From assembly GCF_013367775.1 (NCBI RefSeq), contig NZ_CP055157.1, positions 3,484,001 through 3,548,000 on the forward strand: a stretch of DNA of 64,000 nucleotides, read 5' to 3'. The translations under genes and the position numbers were made by a program. The notes under the pieces are model-generated. The model had not been told where the DNA came from, did not search any database, and saw only the letters and a list, made by a program, of their open reading frames with translations. Below, one piece after another: positions 8,348 through 16,894 of the stretch. The stretch comes from Microbulbifer sp. YPW1 (GTDB taxonomy: Bacteria; Pseudomonadota; Gammaproteobacteria; Pseudomonadales; Cellvibrionaceae). Each line of letters opens with the position of its first letter. Positions within the stretch are counted from its first letter, which is position 1.

Positions 8348-10081
8348 TTATACGCTATCGGTGGCTGCGGGGGGATCTTCGGCCTCCCGTTGCAAGGCCA
8401 GTTCTGCGATGTAAGAGGACAGAAATACTCGACCGGTGAGGTGCTCGAGAAGCTTGGAGCGGCTCAGACGATCCAGCACCGGGCCTTTGACTTCCGACAG
8501 ATGCAGGCGAATATCGCGGTTTCTGAGGTCCTTGTTGATCTGTTGCAGACGCTCCAGAGCGGTGCCGTCAATGCGGCTCACGGAAGAGAGGATCAACACC
8601 AGCTCGCGGGTGTCCGGATGGCGTTTCAACTCGCTCAGCAGGCGGTCTTCCACGGCGCTGATATTGCTGAAAAACAGGCTTTCATCGATACGCAGGAACA
8701 GCAGGTTCTTCTGTGTTTCCACATCGTAGCGCACCACATTGCGGAAGTGTTCGGTGCCTGGCATACGGCCAACCACAGCAATATGCGGGCGGCTGCTGCG
8801 CCAGATCAAGGTAGCGAAGGAAAGCCCTATTCCCAGTGCAATGCCCACTTCCACGCCAAACAACAGAACGCCGGCAAAGGTGCACAGCATGGCGATACCG
8901 TCGGTTCGGTCGTAACGCCAGTTGTGCACGAAGCCTTTAAAGTCAAACAGGCTGGCGGCGGCAACGATGATGATGGCTGCGAGTACGGTCAGTGGCAGCT
9001 CACTGAACAGTCCGGTGAGATACAGCAGGATCGGGATCATCAGCAGGGCCGACAATACCCCGGCCAGTGGTGACTTGGCCCCGGCCTCGGCATTGACCGC
9101 TGTGCGGGAAAAACTCCCGGCCACGGGCAGGCCGCCGGAAAGTGCGCTGGTGATGTTCGCTGCACCCAAACCCAGCAATTCGCCGTCCGCATTGAGACGT
9201 TCACCGCGCCGGGCTGCCAGCGCCTGGGCAATGGAGTGGCTTTCCACAAACCCGAGCAGCGCAATAATCAGCGCTGGCAGCAATAGCTGGTAGATCATGG
9301 CCCAGCGGAAATCCGGTAGCGACAACTTCGGCAGCCCGGCGGGAATCTCACCGACGATGGCGAGCTTGTCGCCGAGCTTGAGCCAGTGCACCAGAGCAAT
9401 TGCACAGAGCACCAATAACATGGGCATCAGCCGAGCGGCGAGGCGTGCGATCTGTTTCGGTGTGCCCAGTCGGAACAGCAGCATCGGCAGCCACAGGCGA
9501 CTGAAAATCAATATGGCCGCCGTGGCGACACCGAATGCCATGGTAGGTAAGTGCGCCTGTGGCAGGTTCTCCAGCACGTGAAACAGCTTCACCGAAGCCG
9601 TGTCCCCCTCCGCCTCAATGCCGAGGATGGCGGGCAGCTGGCCGACGATGATCAGTGCGGCGGCACCAGAGACAAAACCACTGATGACGGGGTGGCTCAA
9701 CAGATTGGAAAGTGCGCCCAGCTTGAACAGCCCCATCAGGAAAAGGAAAAGGCCGCTGAGCAGGGTGAGCATGATCGCAGCGGCGATATAGGCAGGGCTG
9801 CCGATGGCCGCCAGTGACGACAGGGCCGACACGGTCATCAGGGAAAGGACGGCCGCAGGCCCCACGGACATGGCGCTGCTACTGCCGAAGGTAGCGTAGG
9901 CAATCAGGGGGAGCAGACTCGCGTAAAGGCCCACATGGGGCGGCAGGCCGGCGAGCAGTGCATAGGCCAGCCCCTGAGGCACCAGTAACATACCGGACAC
10001 CAGAGCTGCTGTGAGGTCTGCTGGCAGCCACTGGCGCTGGTAACTTGTCAGCCAGTTGGGAAAGAAGTTTTTAACCCGCAT
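8348..10081 (-). CDS. SulP-family anion transporter with STAS domain
   Basis: A 577-residue SLC26/SulP permease: a multi-span core (about residues 20-430) beginning with the signature PQGLAYALLAGLPP, then a cytoplasmic STAS domain (about 450-560). It is last in the leftward arm of the sulfur island, 106 bases after the DUF6691 gene. It closely resembles the SulP at 12907 through both core and STAS, including a shared EVKGPV motif, so the two look like paralogues flanking the cluster. Sulfate or sulfite export or uptake is the likely job, inferred from context. Confidence 0.9.
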   Translation of the reverse strand: MRVKNFFPNWLTSYQRQWLPADLTAALVSGMLLVPQGLAYALLAGLPPHVGLYASLLPLIAYATFGSSSAMSVGPAAVLSLMTVSALSSLAAIGSPAYIAAAIMLTLLSGLFLFLMGLFKLGALSNLLSHPVISGFVSGAAALIIVGQLPAILGIEAEGDTASVKLFHVLENLPQAHLPTMAFGVATAAILIFSRLWLPMLLFRLGTPKQIARLAARLMPMLLVLCAIALVHWLKLGDKLAIVGEIPAGLPKLSLPDFRWAMIYQLLLPALIIALLGFVESHSIAQALAARRGERLNADGELLGLGAANITSALSGGLPVAGSFSRTAVNAEAGAKSPLAGVLSALLMIPILLYLTGLFSELPLTVLAAIIIVAAASLFDFKGFVHNWRYDRTDGIAMLCTFAGVLLFGVEVGIALGIGLSFATLIWRSSRPHIAVVGRMPGTEHFRNVVRYDVETQKNLLFLRIDESLFFSNISAVEDRLLSELKRHPDTRELVLILSSVSRIDGTALERLQQINKDLRNRDIRLHLSEVKGPVLDRLSRSKLLEHLTGRVFLSSYIAELALQREAEDPPAATDSV

Positions 10082-10187
10082 TGCTTGTGCTGTTTGAGGT
10101 CGGGGGCAGGGTAGACCTCAACAGGATAGCTGGTGCAATGCGGGCTCCGCCAGTGACAGCGGATTCCGTGCCGTATGTTCGCTCCGC

Positions 10188-10619
10188 TTAGCTGGCCGCC
10201 CGGTTTCGATTTTCAAACCCGCGGAATACGAGCATGCCGGTCACCATCGCCAGAGTGAAAACCAGCGCACCGGCTTCTGCGGCGCCGGTTGCCACAATGC
10301 CCGGGCCTGGACAGAAGCCCGCGAGCCCCCAGCCAATGCCGAAAACCAGGCTGCCAAGCAACAGGCGTTTGTCGAGCTCGCGCTTGGTAGGCAGGTTGAT
10401 TTCACCTCCGAGAACGGCAGTCTGACGTTTTTTCGCCAGCGTAAAAGCGGGTAGCCCCACGGCGATGGCGCCGCCCATGACCAGGGCCAGGGATGGGTCC
10501 CAGGCGCCGAACAGGTCGAGAAAACCGAGGACTTTTTCCGGGTTGGCCATGCCGGACAGCAGCAGGCCGAAGCTGAAAATCAAACCGGAAACAAAGGCGG
10601 AAAGAGTGACTTTATTCAT
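10188..10619 (-). CDS. YeeE/YedE-type sulfur transporter half (DUF6691)
   Basis: A 143-residue membrane protein with about four hydrophobic segments and the conserved motif GFCPGPG. This is the second half of a split YeeE/YedE transporter; the family includes the thiosulfate permease TsuA, where conserved cysteines relay the substrate. The start ATG at 10619 is four bases after the partner gene's stop, so the pair is translated as a unit. An upstream in-frame ATG at 10673 would overlap the partner by about 50 bases and is unlikely. Substrate is thiosulfate, persulfide or another reduced sulfur species by inference. Confidence 0.88.
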   Translation of the reverse strand: MNKVTLSAFVSGLIFSFGLLLSGMANPEKVLGFLDLFGAWDPSLALVMGGAIAVGLPAFTLAKKRQTAVLGGEINLPTKRELDKRLLLGSLVFGIGWGLAGFCPGPGIVATGAAEAGALVFTLAMVTGMLVFRGFENRNRAAS

Positions 10620-10623
10620 TGCT

Positions 10624-11058
10624 TCAGGCTCCCAGCAGGTGGCGGACGACATACACAGTGGCGAAGCCACCAAACATAAAGGTCATGGTGGCGGCCAGTG
10701 ACCGGGGCGACAGGCGCGAAAGACCGCAAACACCGTGCCCGCTGGTGCAGCCGGCAGCGTAACGCGTACCGATACCCACTAGCAGGCCGGCAGCGATCAG
10801 TACCGGATAGCTGGCGCGGATCTCGATCGCGGGGAGGGCGTGGAATATTCCCCAGATGGCGGGCCCGGCCAGCAGCCCCAGGATGAAGGCGAATTGCCAG
10901 CCGCGCTGACCGCGTTCGTTATTCAGCAGGCCGCCCAGGATGCCGGAGATTCCGGCGATGCGGCCGTTCATCAGGATGAGCCATGCGCTGGCAAGTCCGA
11001 TCAGAAGGCCGCCGGCGAGGGCGGTCAGGGGGGTAAATGCGTTCCAGTCGATGTTCAT
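10624..11058 (-). CDS. YeeE/YedE-type sulfur transporter half
   Basis: A 144-residue protein with four predicted membrane spans and the family signature AAGCTSGHGVCGLSR, which carries the conserved cysteines. It is the first half of the split YeeE/YedE transporter and pairs with the DUF6691 protein just downstream. It lies nine bases after the ArsR repressor gene, so the repressor and both transporter halves form one operon. This arrangement is well known in BigR/SqrR-controlled loci. Transport of a reduced sulfur compound is inferred. Confidence 0.9.
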   Translation of the reverse strand: MNIDWNAFTPLTALAGGLLIGLASAWLILMNGRIAGISGILGGLLNNERGQRGWQFAFILGLLAGPAIWGIFHALPAIEIRASYPVLIAAGLLVGIGTRYAAGCTSGHGVCGLSRLSPRSLAATMTFMFGGFATVYVVRHLLGA

Positions 11059-11067
11059 GGTGGCGAG

Positions 11068-11391
11068 TTACTCCGCGCAATACAGTTGATACAAAGTTTG
11101 TAGCAGGGTGAGAACCTTCGGGTCAGCGACCCGGTAATACACCCGTTTGCCTTCCCTGCGGGTGGTTACCAGGCCCTCCCGGCGCAACACACCCAGTTGT
11201 TGCGAAAGGCTGGGCTGGCGGATGTCCAGGCGCTCTTCCAGGTCGCCCACACACAGCTCTTCCTCGCACAGCTGGCAGAGAAGTAGCAGGCGATCCTGAT
11301 TGCCCAGCGAACGCAGCAGCAGGGAGGCCTCCCCGGCAGCTGCCCGCATCTTGTCTAGCTGGATGTCGCCGTTGTCAGGCATGGCCGGCAT
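11068..11391 (-). CDS. ArsR-family persulfide-responsive repressor (SqrR/BigR type)
   Basis: A 107-residue winged-helix regulator. The recognition helix lies around residues 57-72 (QPSLSQQLGVLR) and the wing around 75-88. Cysteines at 39, 42 and 47 in the dimer/helix-2 region and Cys105 in the C-terminal LYQLYC match the two-cysteine persulfide sensor of SqrR, BigR and YgaV; Cys39 or Cys42 would pair with Cys105. No ArsR-type metal site (CVC) is present. It begins the leftward operon and faces the persulfide dioxygenase gene, so it should repress both arms until sulfane sulfur forms a tetrasulfide link between the cysteines. Confidence 0.9.
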   Translation of the reverse strand: MPAMPDNGDIQLDKMRAAAGEASLLLRSLGNQDRLLLLCQLCEEELCVGDLEERLDIRQPSLSQQLGVLRREGLVTTRREGKRVYYRVADPKVLTLLQTLYQLYCAE

Positions 11392-11436
11392 AGGAAGCTC
11401 CGCAGAACAGTTAAGTTAAAAACATTATATTGAAAT

Positions 11437-11457
11437 GTATATCGTTCACAAGTATAT
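11437..11457. promoter_or_regulatory. Candidate repressor site between the divergent sulfur operons
   Basis: The AT-rich gap between the repressor gene and the dioxygenase gene holds two copies of GTATAT, at 11437 and 11452, 15 bases apart and so on one helix face. They lie within the longer similar blocks AATGTATAT and AAGTATATT. BigR-type operators are AT-rich repeats that overlap promoters, and this is the only such element between the two arms. Binding is inferred. Confidence 0.4.
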
Positions 11458-11529
11458 TTGTTCTGGTTATTTAAATATTCCCATTTGTTCTATATGGCCG
11501 GAACGCGGCCTGTTGAAGGGGTACCCAGG

Positions 11530-12417
11530 ATGCAGACTATGACTGAAGCCGATCGTCACCCACTTGTACAACCGTTTCTCGACACCGCCACAGAGACCTG
11601 GAGCTATGTGGTTTACGACCGCGCAGGCGGCTCCGCGGCGGTGATCGATGCGGTTCTCGACTTTGACCAGGCCTCGGGCCGCACCAGCACAGAAGGCGCG
11701 GAAAAGATCGTGCAGTTCGTGCGGGAGAATGACCTTACGGTCGAGTGGGTACTGGAGACCCACGCCCATGCGGACCACTTGTCGGCAGCGCCGTTTGTGC
11801 GCGAGCAGCTCGGCGGCAAGATCGCCATTGGTGACCACATTCGTCAGGTTCAGGGTATTTTTCGCGACGTGTTCAACCTGGAAAAAGAGTTTCTGGTGGA
11901 CGGCTCGCAGTTTGACCACCTGTTCCACGACGGCGATACCTTCAAGATCGGCGCGCTGGAAGGGCGGGTTATCTATGTGCCCGGTCACACCCCGGCGGAT
12001 ATGGCGTGGCTGATCGGTGATGCGCTGTTTGTGGGCGATACCCTGTTCCTGCCGGATGTGGGCAGCGCACGCTGCGACTTCCCTGGTGGCGATGCTCGCG
12101 CTTTGTATCAGTCCGTGCAGAAGTTACTGTCCATGCCCGCGGAAACCCGCATGTTCATGTGTCACGACTACCCGCCCAATGGCAGCCGCGAGCACCAGTG
12201 TGAAACCACCGTTGGTGATCAGAAGCGTAGCAACATCCATTTGCACGAAGGTGTGAGTGAGGATGAGTTTGTAAAAATGCGTACAGAGCGCGATGCCACC
12301 CTGGACATGCCGCGACTCATTTTGCCATCCATCCAGGTGAACATCCGCGCAGGCCAGATGCCGCCGGCAGAAGAGAATGGCACCGTGTATCTCAAGGTAC
12401 CGATCAACAAGCTGTGA
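11530..12417 (+). CDS. Persulfide dioxygenase-like metallo-beta-lactamase protein (Blh/ETHE1 type)
   Basis: A 295-residue metallo-beta-lactamase-fold protein. The metal-binding signature THAHADH, a later GHTPADM, the GDTLF aspartate and a C-terminal MCHDYPP match the persulfide dioxygenase group, which oxidises glutathione persulfide to sulfite using one iron. The start ATG at 11530 follows GAAGGGG; an ATG at 11539 after AGGA is also possible. An in-frame TTG at 11458 lies in the operator region and is unlikely. It opens the rightward arm opposite the ArsR repressor, with the DUF442 gene next. Sulfite made here could leave through a SulP or YeeE protein. Confidence 0.92.
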   Translation: MQTMTEADRHPLVQPFLDTATETWSYVVYDRAGGSAAVIDAVLDFDQASGRTSTEGAEKIVQFVRENDLTVEWVLETHAHADHLSAAPFVREQLGGKIAIGDHIRQVQGIFRDVFNLEKEFLVDGSQFDHLFHDGDTFKIGALEGRVIYVPGHTPADMAWLIGDALFVGDTLFLPDVGSARCDFPGGDARALYQSVQKLLSMPAETRMFMCHDYPPNGSREHQCETTVGDQKRSNIHLHEGVSEDEFVKMRTERDATLDMPRLILPSIQVNIRAGQMPPAEENGTVYLKVPINKL

Positions 12418-12486
12418 TTTCGGTATTGCACAAGTGCAATACCACCGAGAGATATTTCACAGCGGAAAAATTAGTTGGAGTAAGTG

Positions 12487-12894
12487 ATGGATAGCAAGCA
12501 ACTGGATTCCCTGGTGTCCGTATCCGCGGAGCCGACACTGGATCAGATTACTGCTTTGGGCCAGCAAGGTATCGAAGTCGTGGTATGCAACCGCCCGGAA
12601 CAGGAAGCGGAAGGGCAGCCGACGTTTGCCGAGCTCGAGAAGGCCGCGCAAGCGGGCGGGATGACCTTTGTGGCCATTCCGTTTTCCCGCGGTCAGATGC
12701 AGCCACAACATTGCCTGGCTTTTGCGGAATTGCTCGATAGCGGCAAGAAGGTGCATGCATTCTGCCGTACCGGCAACCGCTCCTGTAACCTGTGGGCGGG
12801 GGCGCGCTGCCTGAGTGGTGCCGACAGAAAGGAACTTCACCAGGCCGCGCAGCAGGCCGGATTTGATATCAGTGGCGTACTGGTGAGCTACTGA
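12487..12894 (+). CDS. TIGR01244/DUF442 sulfurtransferase- or phosphatase-like protein
   Basis: A 135-residue protein with the Cys-loop FCRTGNRS (HCxxGxRS-like, first His replaced by Phe), typical of the DUF442 family. In many bacteria this domain is fused to the persulfide dioxygenase as Blh. Here it is a separate gene directly downstream, which supports a shared pathway. The fold is tyrosine-phosphatase-like; a sulfur-transfer role through the loop cysteine is the usual proposal. The start ATG at 12487 has GGAG six bases upstream; the GTG at 12484 would add one Met only. Confidence 0.88.
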   Translation: MDSKQLDSLVSVSAEPTLDQITALGQQGIEVVVCNRPEQEAEGQPTFAELEKAAQAGGMTFVAIPFSRGQMQPQHCLAFAELLDSGKKVHAFCRTGNRSCNLWAGARCLSGADRKELHQAAQQAGFDISGVLVSY

Positions 12895-12906
12895 GGAGCT
12901 CTGTGT

Positions 12907-14658
12907 GTGAAAGAACTCTTCAGTAGGGATGCGGGCCGCTCTCTGGCCCGCTTTCTCCCCGCAGCTGCCTGGCTCCCGGCTTACTCCCTGAGTGCCCTGC
13001 AGAAGGATCTGCTGGCAGCGGTCATCGTCACCATCATGCTGATTCCGCAGTCTCTGGCCTATGCACTGCTGGCCGGGTTGCCGGCGGAAGTGGGCCTCTA
13101 TGCGAGTATCGCACCGCTGATTGCCTATGCGCTGTTTGGCAGTAGCAGAACCCTGTCGGTCGGGCCGGTGGCAGTCGCTTCGCTGATGAGCGCGGCAGCG
13201 CTCGGGCAGGTCGCGGCCCAGAACACCGCCGACTACCTGCTGGCGGCGATGCTGCTGGCGCTGCTATCGGGGCTGTTCCTGTTTCTGCTGGGTGTACTGC
13301 GCCTCGGGTTTCTCGCCAACTTTCTTTCCCATCCGGTCATTTCCGGGTTTATCACCGCGTCCGGGATTCTGATTGCGTTCAGTCAGCTGAAGCATCTGAT
13401 GGGCGTCACCGCGCACGGGGACAACCTGCCCGAGCTCGCACATTCCATGTTTGCCGGTATCGGGCAGATCAATCTGTATTCTCTCGCACTGGGTGCCGGT
13501 GTCGTTCTCTTCCTGATCTGGTCGCGGGGCAGTGCAGTGCGTGTTCTGCAGCGCCTGTCGCTATCAAAAAATACCGCCGGCTTAATCGTGAAGGCCGCGC
13601 CTGTGGTCGGTGTACTCGCGACCATTTTTCTCGCCAGCGGGTTTGACCTGGAAGGCAAGGGCGTCAAGCTGGTGGGTGAAATTCCCAGTGGCCTGCCGCA
13701 GCTTGTGTGGCCGAATTTTTCTCTGGAACTGGTGCAGCAATTGCTGGTGCCGGCGATCATGATTTCCATTATTGGCTATGTGGAATCGATTTCTGTCGGC
13801 AAGACCCTGGCAGCCAAACGTCGCCAGAAAATAGACATGAACCAGGAACTGATCGGCCTGGGGGCCGCCAATATGGCCTCGGGTTTTTCCGGTGGCTTTC
13901 CGGTAACCGGCGGTTTTTCCCGCTCGGTAGTAAACTTTGATGCGGGCGCAGAGACCCAGCTGGCCAGTGTGTTTACCGCACTTGGTATTGCCCTTGCCGC
14001 AATGTTCCTCACTCCGTTTCTGTATTACCTGCCCAAGGCCACACTGGCGGCGACGATCATTGTTGCGGTGCTTTCGCTGGTAGATTTTTCCATTCTGCGA
14101 AAAACCTGGCGTTATTCGCCCAGCGATTTCTTTGCCGTACTGGTGACGATTGTAGTGACCCTGCTGTTCGGGGTGGAAATGGGGGTGTCCTGCGGGGTGC
14201 TGGCATCCATCGTGCTGTTCCTGTACCGGACGTCCAAACCACATATCGCGGAAGTCGGGCTGGTGGAGGGCACCGAGCATTTCCGTAATATCCAGCGTCA
14301 CCAGGTGCGCACACTGCCGCAGATTCTGACAATCCGTGTGGATGAAAGCCTGATGTTTTCCAACGCAGCGTTTCTCGAGGAGCGGATTTACGGAGACATC
14401 GCTACAACGCCCGAAGTCAAGCATGTGATCCTGATGTGTAGCGCCATCAATGAAATTGACTGGAGTGCGCTGGAAACACTCGAATCTATCAACGAGCAGC
14501 TGCGCGCTTCCGGGATCTGTTTCCACCTCTCCGAAGTCAAGGGGCCGGTTATGGATTCGCTGTCTAAGAGCGGCTTTCTGGACATGCTTTCGGGAAAGAT
14601 CTTCTTCACTCAGTTCCAGGCGTTTACCACGTTGCGTGACAACCTGGATGGCTGCTAG
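12907..14658 (+). CDS. SulP-family anion transporter with STAS domain
   Basis: A 583-residue SulP permease with the core signature PQSLAYALLAGLP and a C-terminal STAS domain (about residues 450-570). GTG at 12907 follows GAGGAG, 12 bases after the DUF442 stop, so it ends the rightward sulfur operon. It resembles the SulP at 8348 closely, including GFVES versus GYVES and EVKGPV in the STAS domain. A transporter of sulfite, sulfate or another small anion produced by the persulfide dioxygenase is the natural reading. Direction of transport cannot be told from sequence. Confidence 0.92.
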   Translation: MKELFSRDAGRSLARFLPAAAWLPAYSLSALQKDLLAAVIVTIMLIPQSLAYALLAGLPAEVGLYASIAPLIAYALFGSSRTLSVGPVAVASLMSAAALGQVAAQNTADYLLAAMLLALLSGLFLFLLGVLRLGFLANFLSHPVISGFITASGILIAFSQLKHLMGVTAHGDNLPELAHSMFAGIGQINLYSLALGAGVVLFLIWSRGSAVRVLQRLSLSKNTAGLIVKAAPVVGVLATIFLASGFDLEGKGVKLVGEIPSGLPQLVWPNFSLELVQQLLVPAIMISIIGYVESISVGKTLAAKRRQKIDMNQELIGLGAANMASGFSGGFPVTGGFSRSVVNFDAGAETQLASVFTALGIALAAMFLTPFLYYLPKATLAATIIVAVLSLVDFSILRKTWRYSPSDFFAVLVTIVVTLLFGVEMGVSCGVLASIVLFLYRTSKPHIAEVGLVEGTEHFRNIQRHQVRTLPQILTIRVDESLMFSNAAFLEERIYGDIATTPEVKHVILMCSAINEIDWSALETLESINEQLRASGICFHLSEVKGPVMDSLSKSGFLDMLSGKIFFTQFQAFTTLRDNLDGC

Positions 14659-14700
14659 AAACGCACCCAAGACGTAAATCCTGGGTATCAGGTAAGCAGG

Positions 14701-15252
14701 TCAGTGAAACAGGTAGGGAAAAAGTGCTTTCTTTTCCTCGTCACTGAGTGACTCTACCCGCAGGATGTTATTGCGCGGAATGCTGTCCGGGTCCGGGTAG
14801 TTTTTCAGGCCGCGCTCCAGGCTCTCTTCGCGCAGCAAGTGCAGGATGGGGTAGGGGGCGCGGTTGGTCAGGTTTTCCGTATCCTCGGGTGCCGTATCCG
14901 CGAACTGGTAGTGGGGGTGGAAGCTGGCAATCTGGTAGATACCTTCATAGCCCTGGCGCTTCAGCAGCCATTCCGCCTCTTCGAGAAAAAAATTGTAATC
15001 GTGGAAGTCCTGCAGGTGGGTGGGGAGGATCAGCAGGCTGGTTTCCACTTCCTCCATGGAGGTTCGATCCAGCACTTGAAACTCATCCTGCAGTTCCTCG
15101 AGCAGTACTTCATCGCTGGTGGCGTCGCTCACCACAAAGCGGATTTGTCCCGCGCGCAGGGGCTTGCGTGCGAAGGGGCAAAGATTGAGCCCGACCACCA
15201 CATCCTGCAGCCATCGCTCTACCTGGGCAATTACCGGATCACTATCGGTCAT
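14701..15252 (-). CDS. DUF1415 family protein
   Basis: A 183-residue soluble protein. The N-terminal VVGLNLCPFA and the later IASFHPHYQFA are hallmarks of DUF1415, a widespread proteobacterial family of unknown function. The conserved Cys in NLCPF and His residues in FHPHY suggest a metal or redox site, but no activity is established. It is convergent with the SulP gene and 15 bases downstream of the DUF2058 gene on the same strand. Confidence 0.88.
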   Translation of the reverse strand: MTDSDPVIAQVERWLQDVVVGLNLCPFARKPLRAGQIRFVVSDATSDEVLLEELQDEFQVLDRTSMEEVETSLLILPTHLQDFHDYNFFLEEAEWLLKRQGYEGIYQIASFHPHYQFADTAPEDTENLTNRAPYPILHLLREESLERGLKNYPDPDSIPRNNILRVESLSDEEKKALFPYLFH

Positions 15253-15267
15253 CGAATTTCTGCGCGC

Positions 15268-15813
15268 TTACCACATCAGATCATCAGGGATTTCGTAGTC
15301 CGCATAGGGATCGTCTTCATCCACCGCGGTATTGTTCTCCGGCGGTTGTACAACCATGGCCGGGTTGCGCTCGGCGATCTTGTCCGCAACTACTCGCGGA
15401 ACCAGCTCGAAATGGTCTCCCTCTCCAACGATCAGCAGGCGGCCCGCGGTGAGGTGTTCCTGTACCGCACTGGAGACAAAGATCTTTTTCACCTTTTTCT
15501 CAAAAGTGAAGTGGTAGGCGATATCGTCCTGGCCTTTGGGGCCCTTGGATTGCTTGTTGCGCTCGATCAACTGTTTGATTTGGGCGGCAATCGCCTTCTG
15601 CCGGGCGGCGGCCTCGCGCTGGGCATTCAGTTCCCGGTCCCGGGCAATCTTAGCCGCGCGAGCGGCCTCCGCGGCCTGCTTGGCTTCATCCACCTGGACT
15701 TCACCAGACTTCTTGGCCACTTTGCTCTGTTTGCGTTTTTCCTTGCCAATCTGTTTGGCTGTCTTTTTGTCGACCAGTCCGGCCTTAAGCAGTTGGTCTT
15801 GAAGTGAAGCCAT
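15268..15813 (-). CDS. DUF2058 family protein (YaiL-like)
   Basis: A 181-residue highly charged protein beginning MASLQDQLLKAGLVD, the standard DUF2058 N-terminus. A long Lys/Ala/Arg-rich helical region (about residues 15-95) precedes a compact C-terminal domain with FVSSAVQEHL. The start at 15813 is chosen because it gives the family N-terminus; the frame remains open upstream to 15924 but that stretch is not conserved. Family members are associated with ribosomes or nucleoprotein in E. coli, but function is unproven. Probably co-transcribed with the DUF1415 gene. Confidence 0.88.
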   Translation of the reverse strand: MASLQDQLLKAGLVDKKTAKQIGKEKRKQSKVAKKSGEVQVDEAKQAAEAARAAKIARDRELNAQREAAARQKAIAAQIKQLIERNKQSKGPKGQDDIAYHFTFEKKVKKIFVSSAVQEHLTAGRLLIVGEGDHFELVPRVVADKIAERNPAMVVQPPENNTAVDEDDPYADYEIPDDLMW

Positions 15814-16012
15814 GGGGGGAACCTGTCTCAGCGGATAATGGGTAATCCGAGGCATTTTAACGGATCTCGGAGGCCCTTGGCCAAGCCTTGTTACACCTGA
15901 GGTATAGCGCGCAGCGGTGTACACGACCAGCTGGCCGTGCTCTGTCCTGCAGGAAGGGATGAGAAAGAGCTGGGGCAGGTTAGGGGGGGATCTGGGCCCC
16001 GTTCTGTGCCAG

Positions 16013-16831
16013 CTAGGCGGTTACCGAGTCTTTCCGCTGGGCGTAGGCCGTCAGGTAGTCGAGCATGGCCCGGTTAACGGCTTGCGGTTGCTCCAGTGTG
16101 GAGAGATGGCCGGCGCGAGGAATGATGTTGATCTGGGCATGAGGCAGACGGGCTGACAGGGCTTCAGAGCATGCGGGTGGCAACGAGATATCGTCATGGC
16201 CCACCAGTACCAGCGCGGGCTGGGTGATGGAAGACAGGCGGTGATTCAGTGAATCCCGTGCGCACAGGGCATTGGCCACGTTTTCGATCGACACCAGTGA
16301 CATGGCAGCGAACTTTTTCTTCCAGTATTCGACCAACCCCGGTTGGGATTCCAGGGTATGTTTGCCAAACATCAACTTGGCCACCGTGGGCAACAGCGGT
16401 GAGATACCCAGTAGTTTGGCGATCGCCACCATGGTTTTGTACTTGAAGATCTTGAAGCGGGTTTCGGTACCCGCGTGGGTGTCCAGCAATATCAGGCCGC
16501 TCACCCGCTCGGGGTGGGTGAGGGCCGCACGCAATGCGATCATGCCGCCAATCGAGAGCCCCGCCCAGGTTGCGCTGGTGACCTGCTCTTTGTCCAGCAC
16601 CGCGATAACATCATCCGTCATCGCGTAAATATCCAGTGGCGTATCCGCAACGCTGGATTTGCCATGGCCACGCAAGTCTACGTTAATCACCCGGTACTTC
16701 CCGGCCAGCGCGGTAAGCTGCTGGTTCCACATTTCCCCATCGCAGAGAAAGCTGTGTAACAGCACCACAACCGGGCCGTTGCCGGTGCACTCGTAGTAAA
16801 TGTCGCGACCGTCATGATGGACTGTGGGCAT
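16013..16831 (-). CDS. Alpha/beta-fold hydrolase
   Basis: A 272-residue hydrolase close to the 3-oxoadipate enol-lactonase/esterase group. It shows the oxyanion motif LLHSFLCDG (about residue 25), the nucleophile elbow GLSIGG, an Asp in VGHDD and the catalytic His in RAGHLS near the C-terminus. No other catechol-pathway gene is nearby, so a generic esterase or lactonase is the safer call. The upstream 200 bases to the DUF2058 gene hold nothing recognisable. Confidence 0.87.
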   Translation of the reverse strand: MPTVHHDGRDIYYECTGNGPVVVLLHSFLCDGEMWNQQLTALAGKYRVINVDLRGHGKSSVADTPLDIYAMTDDVIAVLDKEQVTSATWAGLSIGGMIALRAALTHPERVSGLILLDTHAGTETRFKIFKYKTMVAIAKLLGISPLLPTVAKLMFGKHTLESQPGLVEYWKKKFAAMSLVSIENVANALCARDSLNHRLSSITQPALVLVGHDDISLPPACSEALSARLPHAQINIIPRAGHLSTLEQPQAVNRAMLDYLTAYAQRKDSVTA

Positions 16832-16894
16832 GGGCTCAGACTCTAGGGCGTTTCTGCGAAGTTACTGGACTCTGGTCAGTAACCAGGTTGCTTA

